DNA of 64,000 nucleotides from assembly GCA_910585435.1 (NCBI GenBank), contig CAJUEJ010000002.1, positions 62,001 to 126,000 of the forward strand, in the 5' to 3' direction. This document shows positions 1 through 8,775 of this stretch, piece by piece; the stretch's first letter is position 1, and every line of letters begins with the position of its first letter. Under the pieces are notes generated by a model. That model had not been told where the DNA came from, made no database searches, and saw only the letters and a list, made by a program, of their open reading frames with translations. Source of the stretch: an uncultured Hungatella sp. GTDB taxonomy: Bacteria > Bacillota > Clostridia > Lachnospirales > Lachnospiraceae. The position numbers and the translations under genes are program-made.

Positions 1-970
1 AAAGGGATTTCAGCGCACGGTTGCCGGGGCCTGTTACCGGTCTGCCTCTTCTTCCGTTGTCGATGAGGGCATCCACCGCCTCCTGAAGCATACGCTTCTC
101 GTTGCGGACAATGATATCCGGCGCACCCAGCTCCAAAAGCCTTGCCAGGCGGTTGTTCCTGTTGATAATCCTGCGGTACAGATCATTTAAATCCGAGGTG
201 GCGAAACGGCCGCCGTCCAGCTGAACCATAGGACGGATATCCGGAGGGATCACCGGGATCACCGTCATGATCATCCATTCCGGCCGGTTGCCGGAGCTGC
301 GGAAGGCATCCACCACCTCCAGCCTTTTGATGATCCTGGCCCGTTTCTGGCCGCTGGCATCCTTCATGGCTTTCCGCAGTTCTTCGGAATCCTTCTCCAG
401 ATCAATGGCCTTTAACAGCTCCTGAATGGCCTCGGCTCCCATTCCCACACGGAAATTGCCGGCTCCGTATTTCTCCAACTCTTCCCTGTATTCCTTTTCG
501 GAAAGAACCTGCTTATACTGCAGCCCTGTATCTTTTGGATCCAGCACAATATAGGAGGCAAAATACAGTACCTTTTCCAGGACTCTGGGCGAAATATCCA
601 GAATCAGCCCCATCCGGCTGGGTATTCCCTTAAAGTACCAGATATGGGAAACAGGGGCAGCCAATGCAATATGCCCGGTACGCTCCCTGCGCACGCTTGA
701 CTTTGTCACCTCAACACCACAGCGGTCACAGATCACGCCTTTGTAGCGGATCTTTTTGTACTTTCCACAATGGCACTCCCAGTCCTTGCTGGGCCCGAAG
801 ATTCTCTCACAGTATAAGCCGTCTCTCTCAGGCTTTAAAGTTCTATAATTGATGGTTTCCGGCTTTTTCACCTCGCCATGGGACCACTCCAGAATTTTCT
901 CAGGAGAAGCCAAACCAATCTTGATTGCATCAAACGTCAATGGTTGATAAGTTTCTTTCGTCTCCGGCAT
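1..970 (-). CDS. rpoC: RNA polymerase beta' subunit, N-terminal part (cut by window edge)
   Basis: This is the start of the largest catalytic subunit of RNA polymerase; the gene runs off the left edge of the window. The translation begins MPETKETYQPLTFDAIKIGL. It contains the N-terminal zinc-binding segment with the two cysteine pairs CHCG and CDRCG, then GRRGRPVTGPGNRALKSL, the conserved region just before the main channel. The ATG at 970 is preceded by GGAGGGAG at good spacing. The gap to the rpoB stop is 14 nt, so the two genes are surely cotranscribed. The missing part would carry the NADFDGD catalytic loop. Confidence 0.97.
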   Translation of the reverse strand, partial: MPETKETYQPLTFDAIKIGLASPEKILEWSHGEVKKPETINYRTLKPERDGLYCERIFGPSKDWECHCGKYKKIRYKGVICDRCGVEVTKSSVRRERTGHIALAAPVSHIWYFKGIPSRMGLILDISPRVLEKVLYFASYIVLDPKDTGLQYKQVLSEKEYREELEKYGAGNFRVGMGAEAIQELLKAIDLEKDSEELRKAMKDASGQKRARIIKRLEVVDAFRSSGNRPEWMIMTVIPVIPPDIRPMVQLDGGRFATSDLNDLYRRIINRNNRLARLLELGAPDIIVRNEKRMLQEAVDALIDNGRRGRPVTGPGNRALKSL

Positions 971-984
971 GAGTGAACTCCCTC

Positions 985-3900
985 CTATTCATTATCATCA
1001 GAAACATCAAAATCATCAAACGGATCCTCTTCGATTTCGCTGTCATCTACCTCATCATCTATATCTATGTCATCTGTCAGATCCTCTTCCTCCGGCTCTT
1101 CTTCCACATCTACCAGCTCTCCGTCCTTAAACTCCTGATACTGGTAGCCCTGGCTGCCAAGAGAATCCCCCTGATTTCCATAAGAGCGGTCACCCTCGAT
1201 GATGGATCGGAGATCAATATCACTGTAGTCAATATTCTCCGTCATCTCCACCTCTGTGCCGTCGTCCTTAAGCACACGAACATCCAGCCCCAGAGACTGA
1301 AGCTCTTTTAAGAGAACCTTGAAGGATTCCGGAACACCGGACTCAGGGATATTCTCCCCCTTGATGATTGCCTCATAGGTCTTCACACGGCCTACCACAT
1401 CATCGCTCTTTACAGTCAGTATCTCCTGCAGTGTGTAGGAAGCACCGTAGGCCTCCAGAGCCCAGACCTCCATCTCTCCGAAACGCTGTCCGCCGAACTG
1501 GGCTTTGCCTCCCAGAGGCTGCTGGGTAACCAGGGCGTATGGACCGGTGGAACGGGCATGGATCTTATCGTCAACCAGATGGTGGAGCTTCAGATAGTGC
1601 ATGTGTCCGATGGTAACCGGGCTGTCAAAATACTCTCCCGTACGCCCGTCGCGGAGGCGGACCTTCCCGTCCCTGCTGATAGGCACACCCTTCCACAGCT
1701 CTCTGTGCTCCAGATGGGAGCCCAGATAATCCATCACATCCGGTTTCAAAGTATCTTTATATTTCTCCTCAAATTCTTCCCAGGAAGAGTTGACATAATC
1801 ATTGGCTATGTCAAGAGTGTCCATAATGTCATTCTCATTGGCGCCGTCAAAAATCGGAGTAGCAATGTTAAAGCCCAGAGCCTTGGCTGCAAGGCTTAAA
1901 TGGATCTCCAGCACCTGCCCGATATTCATACGGGACGGCACGCCCAAAGGATTCAGCACAATATCCAGGGCACGGCCGTTGGGAAGGAAAGGCATATCCT
2001 CCACCGGAAGGACGCGGGAGACAACACCCTTGTTTCCATGACGTCCGGCCATCTTGTCGCCCACGGAAATCTTTCTCTTCTGAGCAATGTAGATGCGTAC
2101 GGTCTGGTTTACTCCGGGAGAAAGCTCATCTCCGTTCTCTCTGGTAAACACCTTGGCATCCACAACAATACCGTAAGCACCGTGAGGCACTTTCAGGGAG
2201 GTATCCCTGACTTCTCTGGCCTTCTCCCCGAAAATTGCGCGAAGCAGGCGCTCCTCGGCAGTCAGCTCGGTCTCTCCTTTGGGGGTTACCTTGCCTACCA
2301 GGATATCCCCGGCGCGAACCTCGGTGCCGATACGGATGATACCTCTCTCATCCAGATCCTTTAAGGCATCCTCGCCTACGCCGGGAACATCCCGGGTGAT
2401 CTCCTCGGGCCCCAGCTTGGTATCTCTGGCTTCTGCCTCATATTCCTCAATGTGAACGGATGTGTAAACATCCTCCTGCACAAGTCTTTCGCTTAAGAGG
2501 ACTGCGTCCTCGTAGTTGTAGCCTTCCCAGGTCATGAACCCGATCAGAGGGTTCTTGCCCAGGGCGATCTCTCCGTTCTGTGTGGAGGGGCCGTCGGCAA
2601 TGACCTCTCCCTTCTCCACATGGTTGCCTTTGAACACGATTGGCTTCTGGTTATAGCAGTTTGACTGGTTGCTTCTCTTAAACTTTGTCAGATGATACAC
2701 ATCTCTGTTTCCGTCAGAATCTCTGCGGATGATAATCTCATTGGACGCGGAGCGCTCTACAACGCCTGCATTCCTTGCCACGACGCAGACACCAGAGTCT
2801 ACGGCAGCCTTCCCCTCAATGCCGGTTCCCACCACAGGAGCCTCTGTGGTCAGAAGCGGAACGGCCTGGCGCTGCATGTTGGATCCCATCAGAGCCCTGT
2901 TGGCATCGTCATTCTCCAGGAAGGGAATCATGGAGGTGGCAACCGAGAACACCATCTTGGGAGACACATCCATCAAATCAATGTTCTTCTTCTGGAAGGA
3001 AGAGGTCTCGTCTCTGTATCTTCCTGATACATTGTTGTGAACAAAGTGTCCTTCCTCATCTAAAGGCTCGTTCGCCTGGGCAACGATAAAGTTATCCTCC
3101 TCGTCTGCCGTCAGGTAAACCACCTCATCCGTAACAACCGGATTCAGCCGATCCGTCTTATCCACCACACGGTAGGGAGCCTCCACGAATCCGTAGATAT
3201 TCACCCTGGCATAGGTAGCCAGAGAGTTAATCAGGCCGATGTTGGGCCCCTCAGGGGTCTCGATGGGGCACATGCGCCCATAGTGGGTATAGTGTACGTC
3301 CCGGACCTCAAATCCGGCACGATCCCTGGACAGACCGCCTGGCCCCAGGGCTGACAGACGCCGCTTGTGTGTCAGCTCTGCCAGAGGGTTGTTCTGATCC
3401 ATAAACTGGGACAGCTGGGAGCTTCCGAAGAACTCCTTCACAGCAGCGGTCACCGGTTTAATATTGATGAGGGACTGAGGCGTAATGTCATCCATATCCT
3501 GGGTGGTCATACGCTCTCTCACCACACGTTCCATACGGGATAAGCCGATGCGGTACTGATTCTGCAAAAGCTCGCCTACGGCGCGGATCCTTCTGTTCCC
3601 CAGATGATCGATGTCGTCAGCAGTACCAATCTGCTCCTCCAGATGCATATTATAATTAATGGATGCGATAATATCTTCTTTTGTAATGTGCTTGGGCACC
3701 AGCTCGCTTAGATTCCTGCGGATCACCCGCTTCAGCTCTTCCTGATCCTGTCCATATTCTGCCAGAATAGACTTAAGCACAGGATAGTATACTAACTCCG
3801 TAACACCAGCCTCAGCCGGATCAAAAGAAACATAGGAAGACAGGTTTACCATCATATTGGACAGTACCTTTTCGTTGCGCTCAACGCCCTGAATCCACAC

Positions 3901-4887
3901 GAAGGGAACTCCTGCGTTCTGGATGGCATCCGCCAGCTCTTTGTCCACGGAAGTACCTGCCTGGGCCAGAATCTCTCCTGTCTCCTCATCCACTACGTCC
4001 GCAGCCAGGGTATGTCCGGTGATACGGTTTTTAAACAGTAATTTTTTGTTGAATTTGTAGCGTCCCACTTTAGCCAGGTCATACCTTCTGGGATCAAAGA
4101 ACATGCTGTTAAGAAGGCTTTCCGCGCTGTCCACAGACAGGGGCTCGCCGGGACGGATCTTCTTATATAACTCCAACAGGCCATCCTGGTAATTATCGGA
4201 AACATCCTTACCGAAGCTGGCCAATAGCTTTGGTTCCTCACCAAACAAATCTATAATCTCGGCATTGGTGCCGTAGCCAAGGGCACGAACCAATACTGTG
4301 ACCGGTACTTTTCTGGTTCTGTCCACACGAACGTAAAAAATGTCATTGGAATCTGTCTCATACTCCAGCCATGCCCCTCTGTTGGGGATCACGGTACAGG
4401 TATACAGTTCCTTGCCAATCTTGTCATGTCCAATGCCATAGTAAATACCAGGGGAACGTACTAGCTGGCTGACAATGACACGTTCTGCGCCGTTGATGAC
4501 AAATGAGCCTGTATCTGTCATAAGCGGAAGATCGCCCATGAAGATTTTGTGTTCCTTGATTTCATCCTTATCTTTATTACACAGTCTTACCTTCACCTGC
4601 AAGGGAGCCGCATAGGTTGCGTCCCGTTCCTTGCATTCTTCTATGGTATACTTGATGTCATCTTTACATAATGTAAAATCAACGAATTCCAAACTCAAGT
4701 GCCCCGCAAAGTCAGCAATGGGAGAGATGTCTTCGAAAACTTCTTTTAAGCCTTCATCAAGAAACCACTGATACGAGGTCTTCTGAATCTCAATCAGGTT
4801 TGGCATCTCAAGTACTTCTTTCTGTCTTGAGTAGCTCATTCTTACGCTTTTCCCTGCCTTCACAGGACGCATTCTGCTTTTCTCCAT
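985..4887 (-). CDS. rpoB: RNA polymerase beta subunit
   Basis: RpoB forms the beta half of the RNA polymerase active-site cleft. The 1300-residue protein is full length. The rifampicin pocket reads SQLSQFMDQNNPLAELTHKR followed by RLSALGPGGL, so the usual resistance positions (Asp516, His526 and Ser531 in E. coli numbering) are wild type and the enzyme should be rifampicin sensitive. The GDKMAGRHGNKG motif and C-terminal QFGGQRFGEMEVWALEAYGA are present. The protein ends in an acidic tail of about 40 Glu/Asp-rich residues after the usual C-terminus, a feature of many Clostridia. The start follows a weak GGGGTGAA site. No rplJ or rplL lies upstream; a divergent unrelated gene does. Confidence 0.98.
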   Translation of the reverse strand: MEKSRMRPVKAGKSVRMSYSRQKEVLEMPNLIEIQKTSYQWFLDEGLKEVFEDISPIADFAGHLSLEFVDFTLCKDDIKYTIEECKERDATYAAPLQVKVRLCNKDKDEIKEHKIFMGDLPLMTDTGSFVINGAERVIVSQLVRSPGIYYGIGHDKIGKELYTCTVIPNRGAWLEYETDSNDIFYVRVDRTRKVPVTVLVRALGYGTNAEIIDLFGEEPKLLASFGKDVSDNYQDGLLELYKKIRPGEPLSVDSAESLLNSMFFDPRRYDLAKVGRYKFNKKLLFKNRITGHTLAADVVDEETGEILAQAGTSVDKELADAIQNAGVPFVWIQGVERNEKVLSNMMVNLSSYVSFDPAEAGVTELVYYPVLKSILAEYGQDQEELKRVIRRNLSELVPKHITKEDIIASINYNMHLEEQIGTADDIDHLGNRRIRAVGELLQNQYRIGLSRMERVVRERMTTQDMDDITPQSLINIKPVTAAVKEFFGSSQLSQFMDQNNPLAELTHKRRLSALGPGGLSRDRAGFEVRDVHYTHYGRMCPIETPEGPNIGLINSLATYARVNIYGFVEAPYRVVDKTDRLNPVVTDEVVYLTADEEDNFIVAQANEPLDEEGHFVHNNVSGRYRDETSSFQKKNIDLMDVSPKMVFSVATSMIPFLENDDANRALMGSNMQRQAVPLLTTEAPVVGTGIEGKAAVDSGVCVVARNAGVVERSASNEIIIRRDSDGNRDVYHLTKFKRSNQSNCYNQKPIVFKGNHVEKGEVIADGPSTQNGEIALGKNPLIGFMTWEGYNYEDAVLLSERLVQEDVYTSVHIEEYEAEARDTKLGPEEITRDVPGVGEDALKDLDERGIIRIGTEVRAGDILVGKVTPKGETELTAEERLLRAIFGEKAREVRDTSLKVPHGAYGIVVDAKVFTRENGDELSPGVNQTVRIYIAQKRKISVGDKMAGRHGNKGVVSRVLPVEDMPFLPNGRALDIVLNPLGVPSRMNIGQVLEIHLSLAAKALGFNIATPIFDGANENDIMDTLDIANDYVNSSWEEFEEKYKDTLKPDVMDYLGSHLEHRELWKGVPISRDGKVRLRDGRTGEYFDSPVTIGHMHYLKLHHLVDDKIHARSTGPYALVTQQPLGGKAQFGGQRFGEMEVWALEAYGASYTLQEILTVKSDDVVGRVKTYEAIIKGENIPESGVPESFKVLLKELQSLGLDVRVLKDDGTEVEMTENIDYSDIDLRSIIEGDRSYGNQGDSLGSQGYQYQEFKDGELVDVEEEPEEEDLTDDIDIDDEVDDSEIEEDPFDDFDVSDDNE

Positions 4888-4978
4888 TGACGTTTCACCC
4901 CTGTTTTCTATTCATTTTTAACTGATTTTTGGGCATACAAACCCTATATACACACGATTCCATGATAGTGTACATTCC

Positions 4979-5007
4979 ATATTAACATAATGAATTATTG
5001 GTGTCAA
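4979..5007 (-). promoter_or_regulatory. Sigma-A promoter of rpoBC
   Basis: On the minus strand a perfect TTGACA (5002-5007) is followed after 17 nt by TAATAT (4979-4984). The rpoB ATG lies about 90 nt downstream. This promoter makes rpoBC independent of any ribosomal-protein operon promoter. Confidence 0.8.
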
Positions 5008-5018
5008 GTATTTTTTTC

Positions 5019-5047
5019 TTGCCTTTTTTGGCGGGAAATGGTATACT
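5019..5047 (+). promoter_or_regulatory. Sigma-A promoter of the membrane-protein gene at 5148
   Basis: TTGCCT (5019-5024), 17 nt, TATACT (5042-5047). It lies back to back with the rpoB promoter; the two -35 boxes are only 11 nt apart, so the two promoters may compete for polymerase. Transcription would start near 5054 and leave a leader of about 94 nt. Confidence 0.75.
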
Positions 5048-5056
5048 TTTCATAAG

Positions 5057-5122
5057 TAGGCCTTGCCTAAGCAAAGCACTCCCGGAGGCCCTTCTCTACG
5101 GAAGGTGAGCCTGGAAGTGCTT
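5057..5122 (+). promoter_or_regulatory. Structured 5' leader with two hairpins
   Basis: Between the promoter and the start codon, the leader can fold into a small hairpin (TAGGC at 5057-5061 with GCCTA at 5065-5069). A larger nested hairpin follows: AAGCACT (5074-5080) with AGTGCTT (5116-5122), AGGC (5086-5089) with GCCT (5109-5112), and CCTTC (5090-5094) with GAAGG (5101-5105). The second hairpin ends 12 nt before the GGAGG ribosome site. There is no U-run, so it is not a terminator. I do not recognise it as a known riboswitch or small RNA. Confidence 0.5.
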
Positions 5123-5147
5123 AAGTACACAGTTGGAGGTATTCCCC

Positions 5148-5615
5148 ATGAGCACAGTTTTAAATGTCTTACTTGTTATTCTCATTCTGGTTGTGGTTGT
5201 TCTGGCTGTTTTGTATTTTCTTGGAAGAAAGCTGGAAAAGCGCCAGGTAGAGCAGCAGGCCCTGTTGGAAGCTGCCGCACAGACCGTATCTATGCTGGTT
5301 ATTGATAAAAAGAAGATGAAAATTCAGGATTCCAATCTTCCCAAGATGGTACTGGAACAGACACCTAAGTACATGCGCTGGGCCAAGGTCCCGGTAGTAA
5401 AAGCCAAGGTAGGCCCCAGGGTCATGACCCTTCTGGCAGATGAGAAAGTCTTTCAGGCCCTTCCTGTCAAGACAGAGGCCAAAGTGGTAGTCAGCGGAAT
5501 CTATATCACGGAAATCAAGAGCGTAAGAGGAGGCGCTGTTGTCACTCCTCCCAAGAAAAAGGGATTCTTTCAAAGATTTAAAAAAGAGAAGAAGGATGAT
5601 AAAAAAACCAAATAG
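5148..5615 (+). CDS. Small membrane-anchored basic protein of unknown function
   Basis: I do not recognise a named family. The 155-residue protein has one N-terminal hydrophobic segment (residues about 4-24, rich in Val, Leu and Ile), then a cytoplasmic-type soluble domain starting with a Lys/Arg-rich stretch. It ends in a strongly basic tail made mostly of Lys, Phe and Arg. I chose the ATG at 5148 because GGAGG sits 8 nt upstream; an in-frame TTG at 5133 would start before that site. The gene is divergent from rpoB, is monocistronic and ends at a strong bidirectional terminator. The basic tail suggests contact with nucleic acid or anionic lipid, but that is inference. Confidence 0.8.
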   Translation: MSTVLNVLLVILILVVVVLAVLYFLGRKLEKRQVEQQALLEAAAQTVSMLVIDKKKMKIQDSNLPKMVLEQTPKYMRWAKVPVVKAKVGPRVMTLLADEKVFQALPVKTEAKVVVSGIYITEIKSVRGGAVVTPPKKKGFFQRFKKEKKDDKKTK

Positions 5616-5639
5616 TTTCATCCCAGAAACATAAAAGCT

Positions 5640-5677
5640 GCCGCAGAATCAACCTGTATCAGGATTGGTTCTGCGGC
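5640..5677. terminator. Bidirectional terminator between convergent genes
   Basis: The outer stem GCCGCAGAA/TTCTGCGGC is extended by a T-G wobble, CAA/TTG and CCTG/CAGG around a TAT loop. It lies between the convergent gene ends at 5615 and 5704. On the minus strand it is followed by a T-rich run (AGCTTTTATGTTT); on the plus strand T-runs come only about 15 nt later. Confidence 0.7.
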
Positions 5678-5703
5678 ATTTGTATCGCCTGTTTTTCCTT
5701 TCT

Positions 5704-6126
5704 TCATTCTCTGGATCTGACTTCTACGGTAATGCTTAAGTTGGAAACATGCTCATAATTAATGTCAAGGGCATACCGGATATTTGCTGTCAGAGTATCC
5801 TCTTCCTTTTCCACGTGAACCTCACTGGTGTGGATCCCCACCGTCAGTTCTCCGAAAGGGGTCATATAGCAGGACAGGTTTTTTTTATCTTTCTGAAATA
5901 CCATGTGGGTGTTAATGTTTCCCTTTTTCATGATATCCATGGAATCCCCGTCTATTTTGATAGTATTTTTCGTGATCTGCCTGCTGTCCTCTTCAATCTC
6001 TTCATATAAAATATAATGCTTCCCGTTTTTAAAAAAATAATCTCCGGTAGTCAGCATCTCCACCTCTTCCTGATCGCCGCCGGAAATCTGGGTACCGGTG
6101 ATACTAATCAGTACGCTTCTTGTCAT
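5704..6126 (-). CDS. DUF1934 (YwiB-like) protein
   Basis: This 140-residue protein matches the DUF1934/YwiB family, thought to fold as a small calycin-like beta-barrel; its role is unknown. Features typical of the family are the N-terminal VLISITGTQ strand, the glycine-rich GGDQEE turn, FKNGKHYILYEE in the middle and a C-terminal ALDINYEHVSNLSITVEV strand pair. It is the last gene of the ddl-murI operon, starting 2 nt after the murI stop, with its ribosome site inside murI. Its ligand and any link to wall synthesis are unknown; the operon context is the only hint. Confidence 0.85.
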   Translation of the reverse strand: MTRSVLISITGTQISGGDQEEVEMLTTGDYFFKNGKHYILYEEIEEDSRQITKNTIKIDGDSMDIMKKGNINTHMVFQKDKKNLSCYMTPFGELTVGIHTSEVHVEKEEDTLTANIRYALDINYEHVSNLSITVEVRSRE

Positions 6127-6128
6127 AA

Positions 6129-6947
6129 TCAGTACTCCTCAATATTAATTTTTCTCGTCTCTTTTGCTTCGATAGGCAGAATGGAGGTAGCAAAAGCAGT
6201 AAATTTTTCCGCAAGGTCGCTGACATAAAACTGATATTTTTCTTTGTTCTCCCCGTCCGGCAGGCAGGTCATCTCCCTTTCTTCCAGCAAGGTCTTAAGC
6301 TCAATGGCTGTCTCATAGGCCGGATTTACCAGCGTCACCTCATTTCCCATCAGCCGTCCCAGGGTGGAACGGATCAGGGGGTAATGGGTGCATCCCAGAA
6401 CCAGAGTGTCTATAAAGCGTCCTTTTAAAGTGCTGAGATACCGGGATGCTATCTCATCTGTGACAGAGTCATGGAGAAGGCCCTCCTCCACCAAAGGCAC
6501 AAACAGGGGACAGGATTTCCCGGTAACCTCGATGTCCTGACGCATCTGCTTCATCACCTTTGTGTAAATGCCGCTTCCTATGGTGCCTTCGGTTCCGATG
6601 ACGCCTATCTTTCCGTTGCGGGTGGCCTGGACTGCCGTGTGAGCCCCCGCGTTAATCACCCCCAGAATGGGAATATCGTACTCTTTTTCCACTACGTCCA
6701 GAGCGTATGCGCTGGCTGTATTGCAGGCAATGACTATGGCCTTTACCTCTTTTGTCATGAGAAAGCGGATAATCTGCCTGGCATAGCGGACGATGGTATC
6801 CTGGGATTTGCTGCCGTAAGGCAGGCGGGCCGTATCGCCGAAGTAGACGATTCTCTCTTCCGGCATCTGGCGGATAATCTCTCTGGCGACAGTCAGCCCT
6901 CCGATTCCGGAGTCAAACACTCCGATAGGTGCGTTTCTATCGGTCAT
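6129..6947 (-). CDS. murI: Glutamate racemase
   Basis: MurI converts L-glutamate to D-glutamate for the second position of the peptidoglycan stem peptide, in the cytoplasm. All signatures are present: IGVFDSGIGGLTV at the N-terminus with the catalytic Asp-Ser pair, GDTARLPYG, the first catalytic cysteine in IACNTAS and the second in LGCTHYP. I chose the ATG at 6947 (MTDRNAPIGVF) because GGGAG lies 8 nt upstream; an in-frame TTG at 6968 would add seven residues without a better site. The start overlaps the end of ddl by 11 nt, so translation is likely coupled and D-Glu and D-Ala-D-Ala supply are coexpressed. Confidence 0.96.
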   Translation of the reverse strand: MTDRNAPIGVFDSGIGGLTVAREIIRQMPEERIVYFGDTARLPYGSKSQDTIVRYARQIIRFLMTKEVKAIVIACNTASAYALDVVEKEYDIPILGVINAGAHTAVQATRNGKIGVIGTEGTIGSGIYTKVMKQMRQDIEVTGKSCPLFVPLVEEGLLHDSVTDEIASRYLSTLKGRFIDTLVLGCTHYPLIRSTLGRLMGNEVTLVNPAYETAIELKTLLEEREMTCLPDGENKEKYQFYVSDLAEKFTAFATSILPIEAKETRKINIEEY

Positions 6948-7998
6948 AGCGGGCACTCCCGTGGGCAATCAGTTTTTCCACCAGCTCTTTCTTTGTGATC
7001 CCTCTGGCTTCCCACAGCATGGGATACATGCTGATGGCCGTAAAGCCTGGCATGGTATTGATCTCATTGAATACCACCTTCCCATCCTCTGTCACGAAGA
7101 AATCCACCCGGGAAAGGCCGTATCCGTCGATGGCCTTGAAGATGGCTATGGCCTTCTGCCGAATCTCCTCTGCCGCATCGCCGGGAAGCCTGGGATCCAC
7201 CACGGTTTTGGACTCTTCATTGTAGTACTTGGAGTCAAAATCATAGAAATCTGCCGCTGCCAGAATCTCCCCCACGCCTGAGGCAATGACCTCTTCTTTT
7301 CCTCCGCCGAACACTGCACATTCTACCTCGTGGCCCACGATGGCTTCCTCCACCAGAATCCTTCTGTCATGTTCAGAAGCCACCAGGAGAGCCTTCTCCA
7401 GCCCTTCCCGGTTTTCTGCTTTGCTGACGCCCACAGAGGAGCCTGCATTGGAAGGCTTTACAAACACAGGATAGGAAAGCTTTTTCTCTACCTTCTCTGC
7501 CACAAGGGCCATCTCCTTCAGCTCCCACCGCATGACCGGCACATAGGCAGCCTGCCGGATCCCCAGGGCGTCTGCCATAATCTTTGTACTCAGTTTATCC
7601 ATGGCAAGGGAAGAGGCCAGGACGCCGCAGCCTGCATAAGGTATACCTGCCAGCTCTAAAAGGCCCTGAACCGTGCCGTCTTCCCCATACAGTCCGTGGA
7701 GGACAGGAAATACCACGTCTATTTTTATCTCTTCCCTGTGATTGCCCCGGTTGACCATGACACATTTTTTTGTGGCATCCGGGGACAGCACTGCTTCCAC
7801 CTGCCCGTTCTCCCAGTCTCCCCTTCGAACCTCTTCGATGGACGGAACCAGAAGCCAACGGCCTTCTTTTGTAATCCCGATCAGGAGAAGCTGGTATTTT
7901 TCTATATCTATCTGCTCAATAATATTGACTGCCGACATGCAGGACACCACATGCTCTGATGACTGTCCTCCAAAAAGTACTGCTAATGTCTGCTTCAT
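6937..7998 (-). CDS. ddl: D-alanine--D-alanine ligase
   Basis: Ddl joins two D-alanines with ATP to make the terminus of the peptidoglycan stem peptide. The 353-residue ATP-grasp protein shows VLFGGQSSEH at the N-terminus, VFPVLHGLYGEDGTVQG, the ATP-grasp lysine region VFVKPSNAGSSVGV, and the metal-binding FNEINTMPGFT. The specificity loop FYDFDSKYY resembles normal Ddl (tyrosine type) rather than VanA-type D-lactate ligases, so vancomycin resistance is not suggested. AAGGAG lies 6 nt before the ATG. It is the first gene of the ddl-murI-DUF1934 operon. Confidence 0.96.
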   Translation of the reverse strand: MKQTLAVLFGGQSSEHVVSCMSAVNIIEQIDIEKYQLLLIGITKEGRWLLVPSIEEVRRGDWENGQVEAVLSPDATKKCVMVNRGNHREEIKIDVVFPVLHGLYGEDGTVQGLLELAGIPYAGCGVLASSLAMDKLSTKIMADALGIRQAAYVPVMRWELKEMALVAEKVEKKLSYPVFVKPSNAGSSVGVSKAENREGLEKALLVASEHDRRILVEEAIVGHEVECAVFGGGKEEVIASGVGEILAAADFYDFDSKYYNEESKTVVDPRLPGDAAEEIRQKAIAIFKAIDGYGLSRVDFFVTEDGKVVFNEINTMPGFTAISMYPMLWEARGITKKELVEKLIAHGSARYDR

Positions 7999-8049
7999 GT
8001 TTTTCTCCTTTAAAAAGAAATCATTCTCTTTTTTACATATGCGTGTTTA

Positions 8050-8077
8050 ATTATACCATACCTGGTAACAATTACAA
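8050..8077 (-). promoter_or_regulatory. Promoter of the ddl-murI operon
   Basis: On the minus strand TTGTAA (8072-8077), 16 nt, then TATAAT (8050-8055) with TG one base upstream (extended -10). It sits about 50 nt before the ddl ATG. Confidence 0.7.
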
Positions 8078-8108
8078 TTAGAAAAATCTAAAAAAAGGGG
8101 TTGGAATC

Positions 8109-8744
8109 ATGAGACATCAAAGAGAATTGACTCTGTCTGTCACCTGTTTCCTTCTTGCCTTTCTATGTTCTATGATATGGCTGAGGCAGAAGGAAGAGAA
8201 CATGGCCGGGAGGATTTCCGGTGATATTCTTCGGTTTCATGTGCTGGCTAACAGCAATACCAGGGAGGATCAGGAGCTGAAGGTGCAGGTTAAGACGTTT
8301 TTGCTGGAGGAGCTGGCGGATACGGGGGCGGACAGTAAGGAAGAATATTGTGGGTATGTTACCGAACACCGGGAGGAGCTGGAAGAGGCTGCGCGGGAGT
8401 TTATGGAGAGGATGGGGTATTCTTATGAGGCGGAAATTACGGTGGGGGAAAGTTATTTTCCGGCCAAGGCTTATGGGGATATTGTTCTGCCTATGGGGGT
8501 TTATGATGCGGTGAATGTGCGGCTGGGGGATGGAAGAGGGAGAAACTGGTGGTGTGTGCTGTATCCGCGGCTTTGTTTTGTGGATGCAGAGCATGGGGTT
8601 GTGCCGGAGGAGTCGAAGGAGCTTTTGAGGGAGTTGCTGGGGGATGAGACGTTTTGGGGGTTGGTGGATGAGAGAAGGGGGATGGGGAATGTGAAGGTTA
8701 GGTTTTGGCTGCAGGAGATGGCGGAGAAGATTTTTGAGGGGTGA
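8109..8744 (+). CDS. spoIIR: Stage II sporulation protein R
   Basis: SpoIIR is made in the forespore under sigma-F and is exported to activate the mother-cell membrane protease SpoIIGA, which processes pro-sigma-E. The 211-residue protein has an N-terminal signal anchor (residues about 8-26), then the family core LRFHVLANSNT near residue 41, and LPMGVYDAVNVRLGDGRG followed by NWWCVLYP. The C-terminal ending is typical. Codon use drifts along the gene: in the last 83 codons 77 end in G or T and only one ends in C, while the first 30 codons are mixed. The stop lies 31 nt before repeat A1. Confidence 0.95.
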   Translation: MRHQRELTLSVTCFLLAFLCSMIWLRQKEENMAGRISGDILRFHVLANSNTREDQELKVQVKTFLLEELADTGADSKEEYCGYVTEHREELEEAAREFMERMGYSYEAEITVGESYFPAKAYGDIVLPMGVYDAVNVRLGDGRGRNWWCVLYPRLCFVDAEHGVVPEESKELLRELLGDETFWGLVDERRGMGNVKVRFWLQEMAEKIFEG

Positions 8745-8775
8745 GATTGTTGGGGTTGTGGGGTTTCGCGGAAGT

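Noticed and set aside
1558..2364. Plus-strand reading frames opposite rpoB
   Set aside because: They are long only because rpoB has a strong codon bias; no ribosome sites and no recognisable proteins.
5133..5150. TTG start at 5133 for the membrane protein
   Set aside because: The GGAGG site lies downstream of that codon; the ATG at 5148 is correctly spaced.
6937..7998. Vancomycin-resistance type ligase
   Set aside because: The specificity loop is of the normal D-Ala-D-Ala kind and no vanH or vanX genes are nearby.
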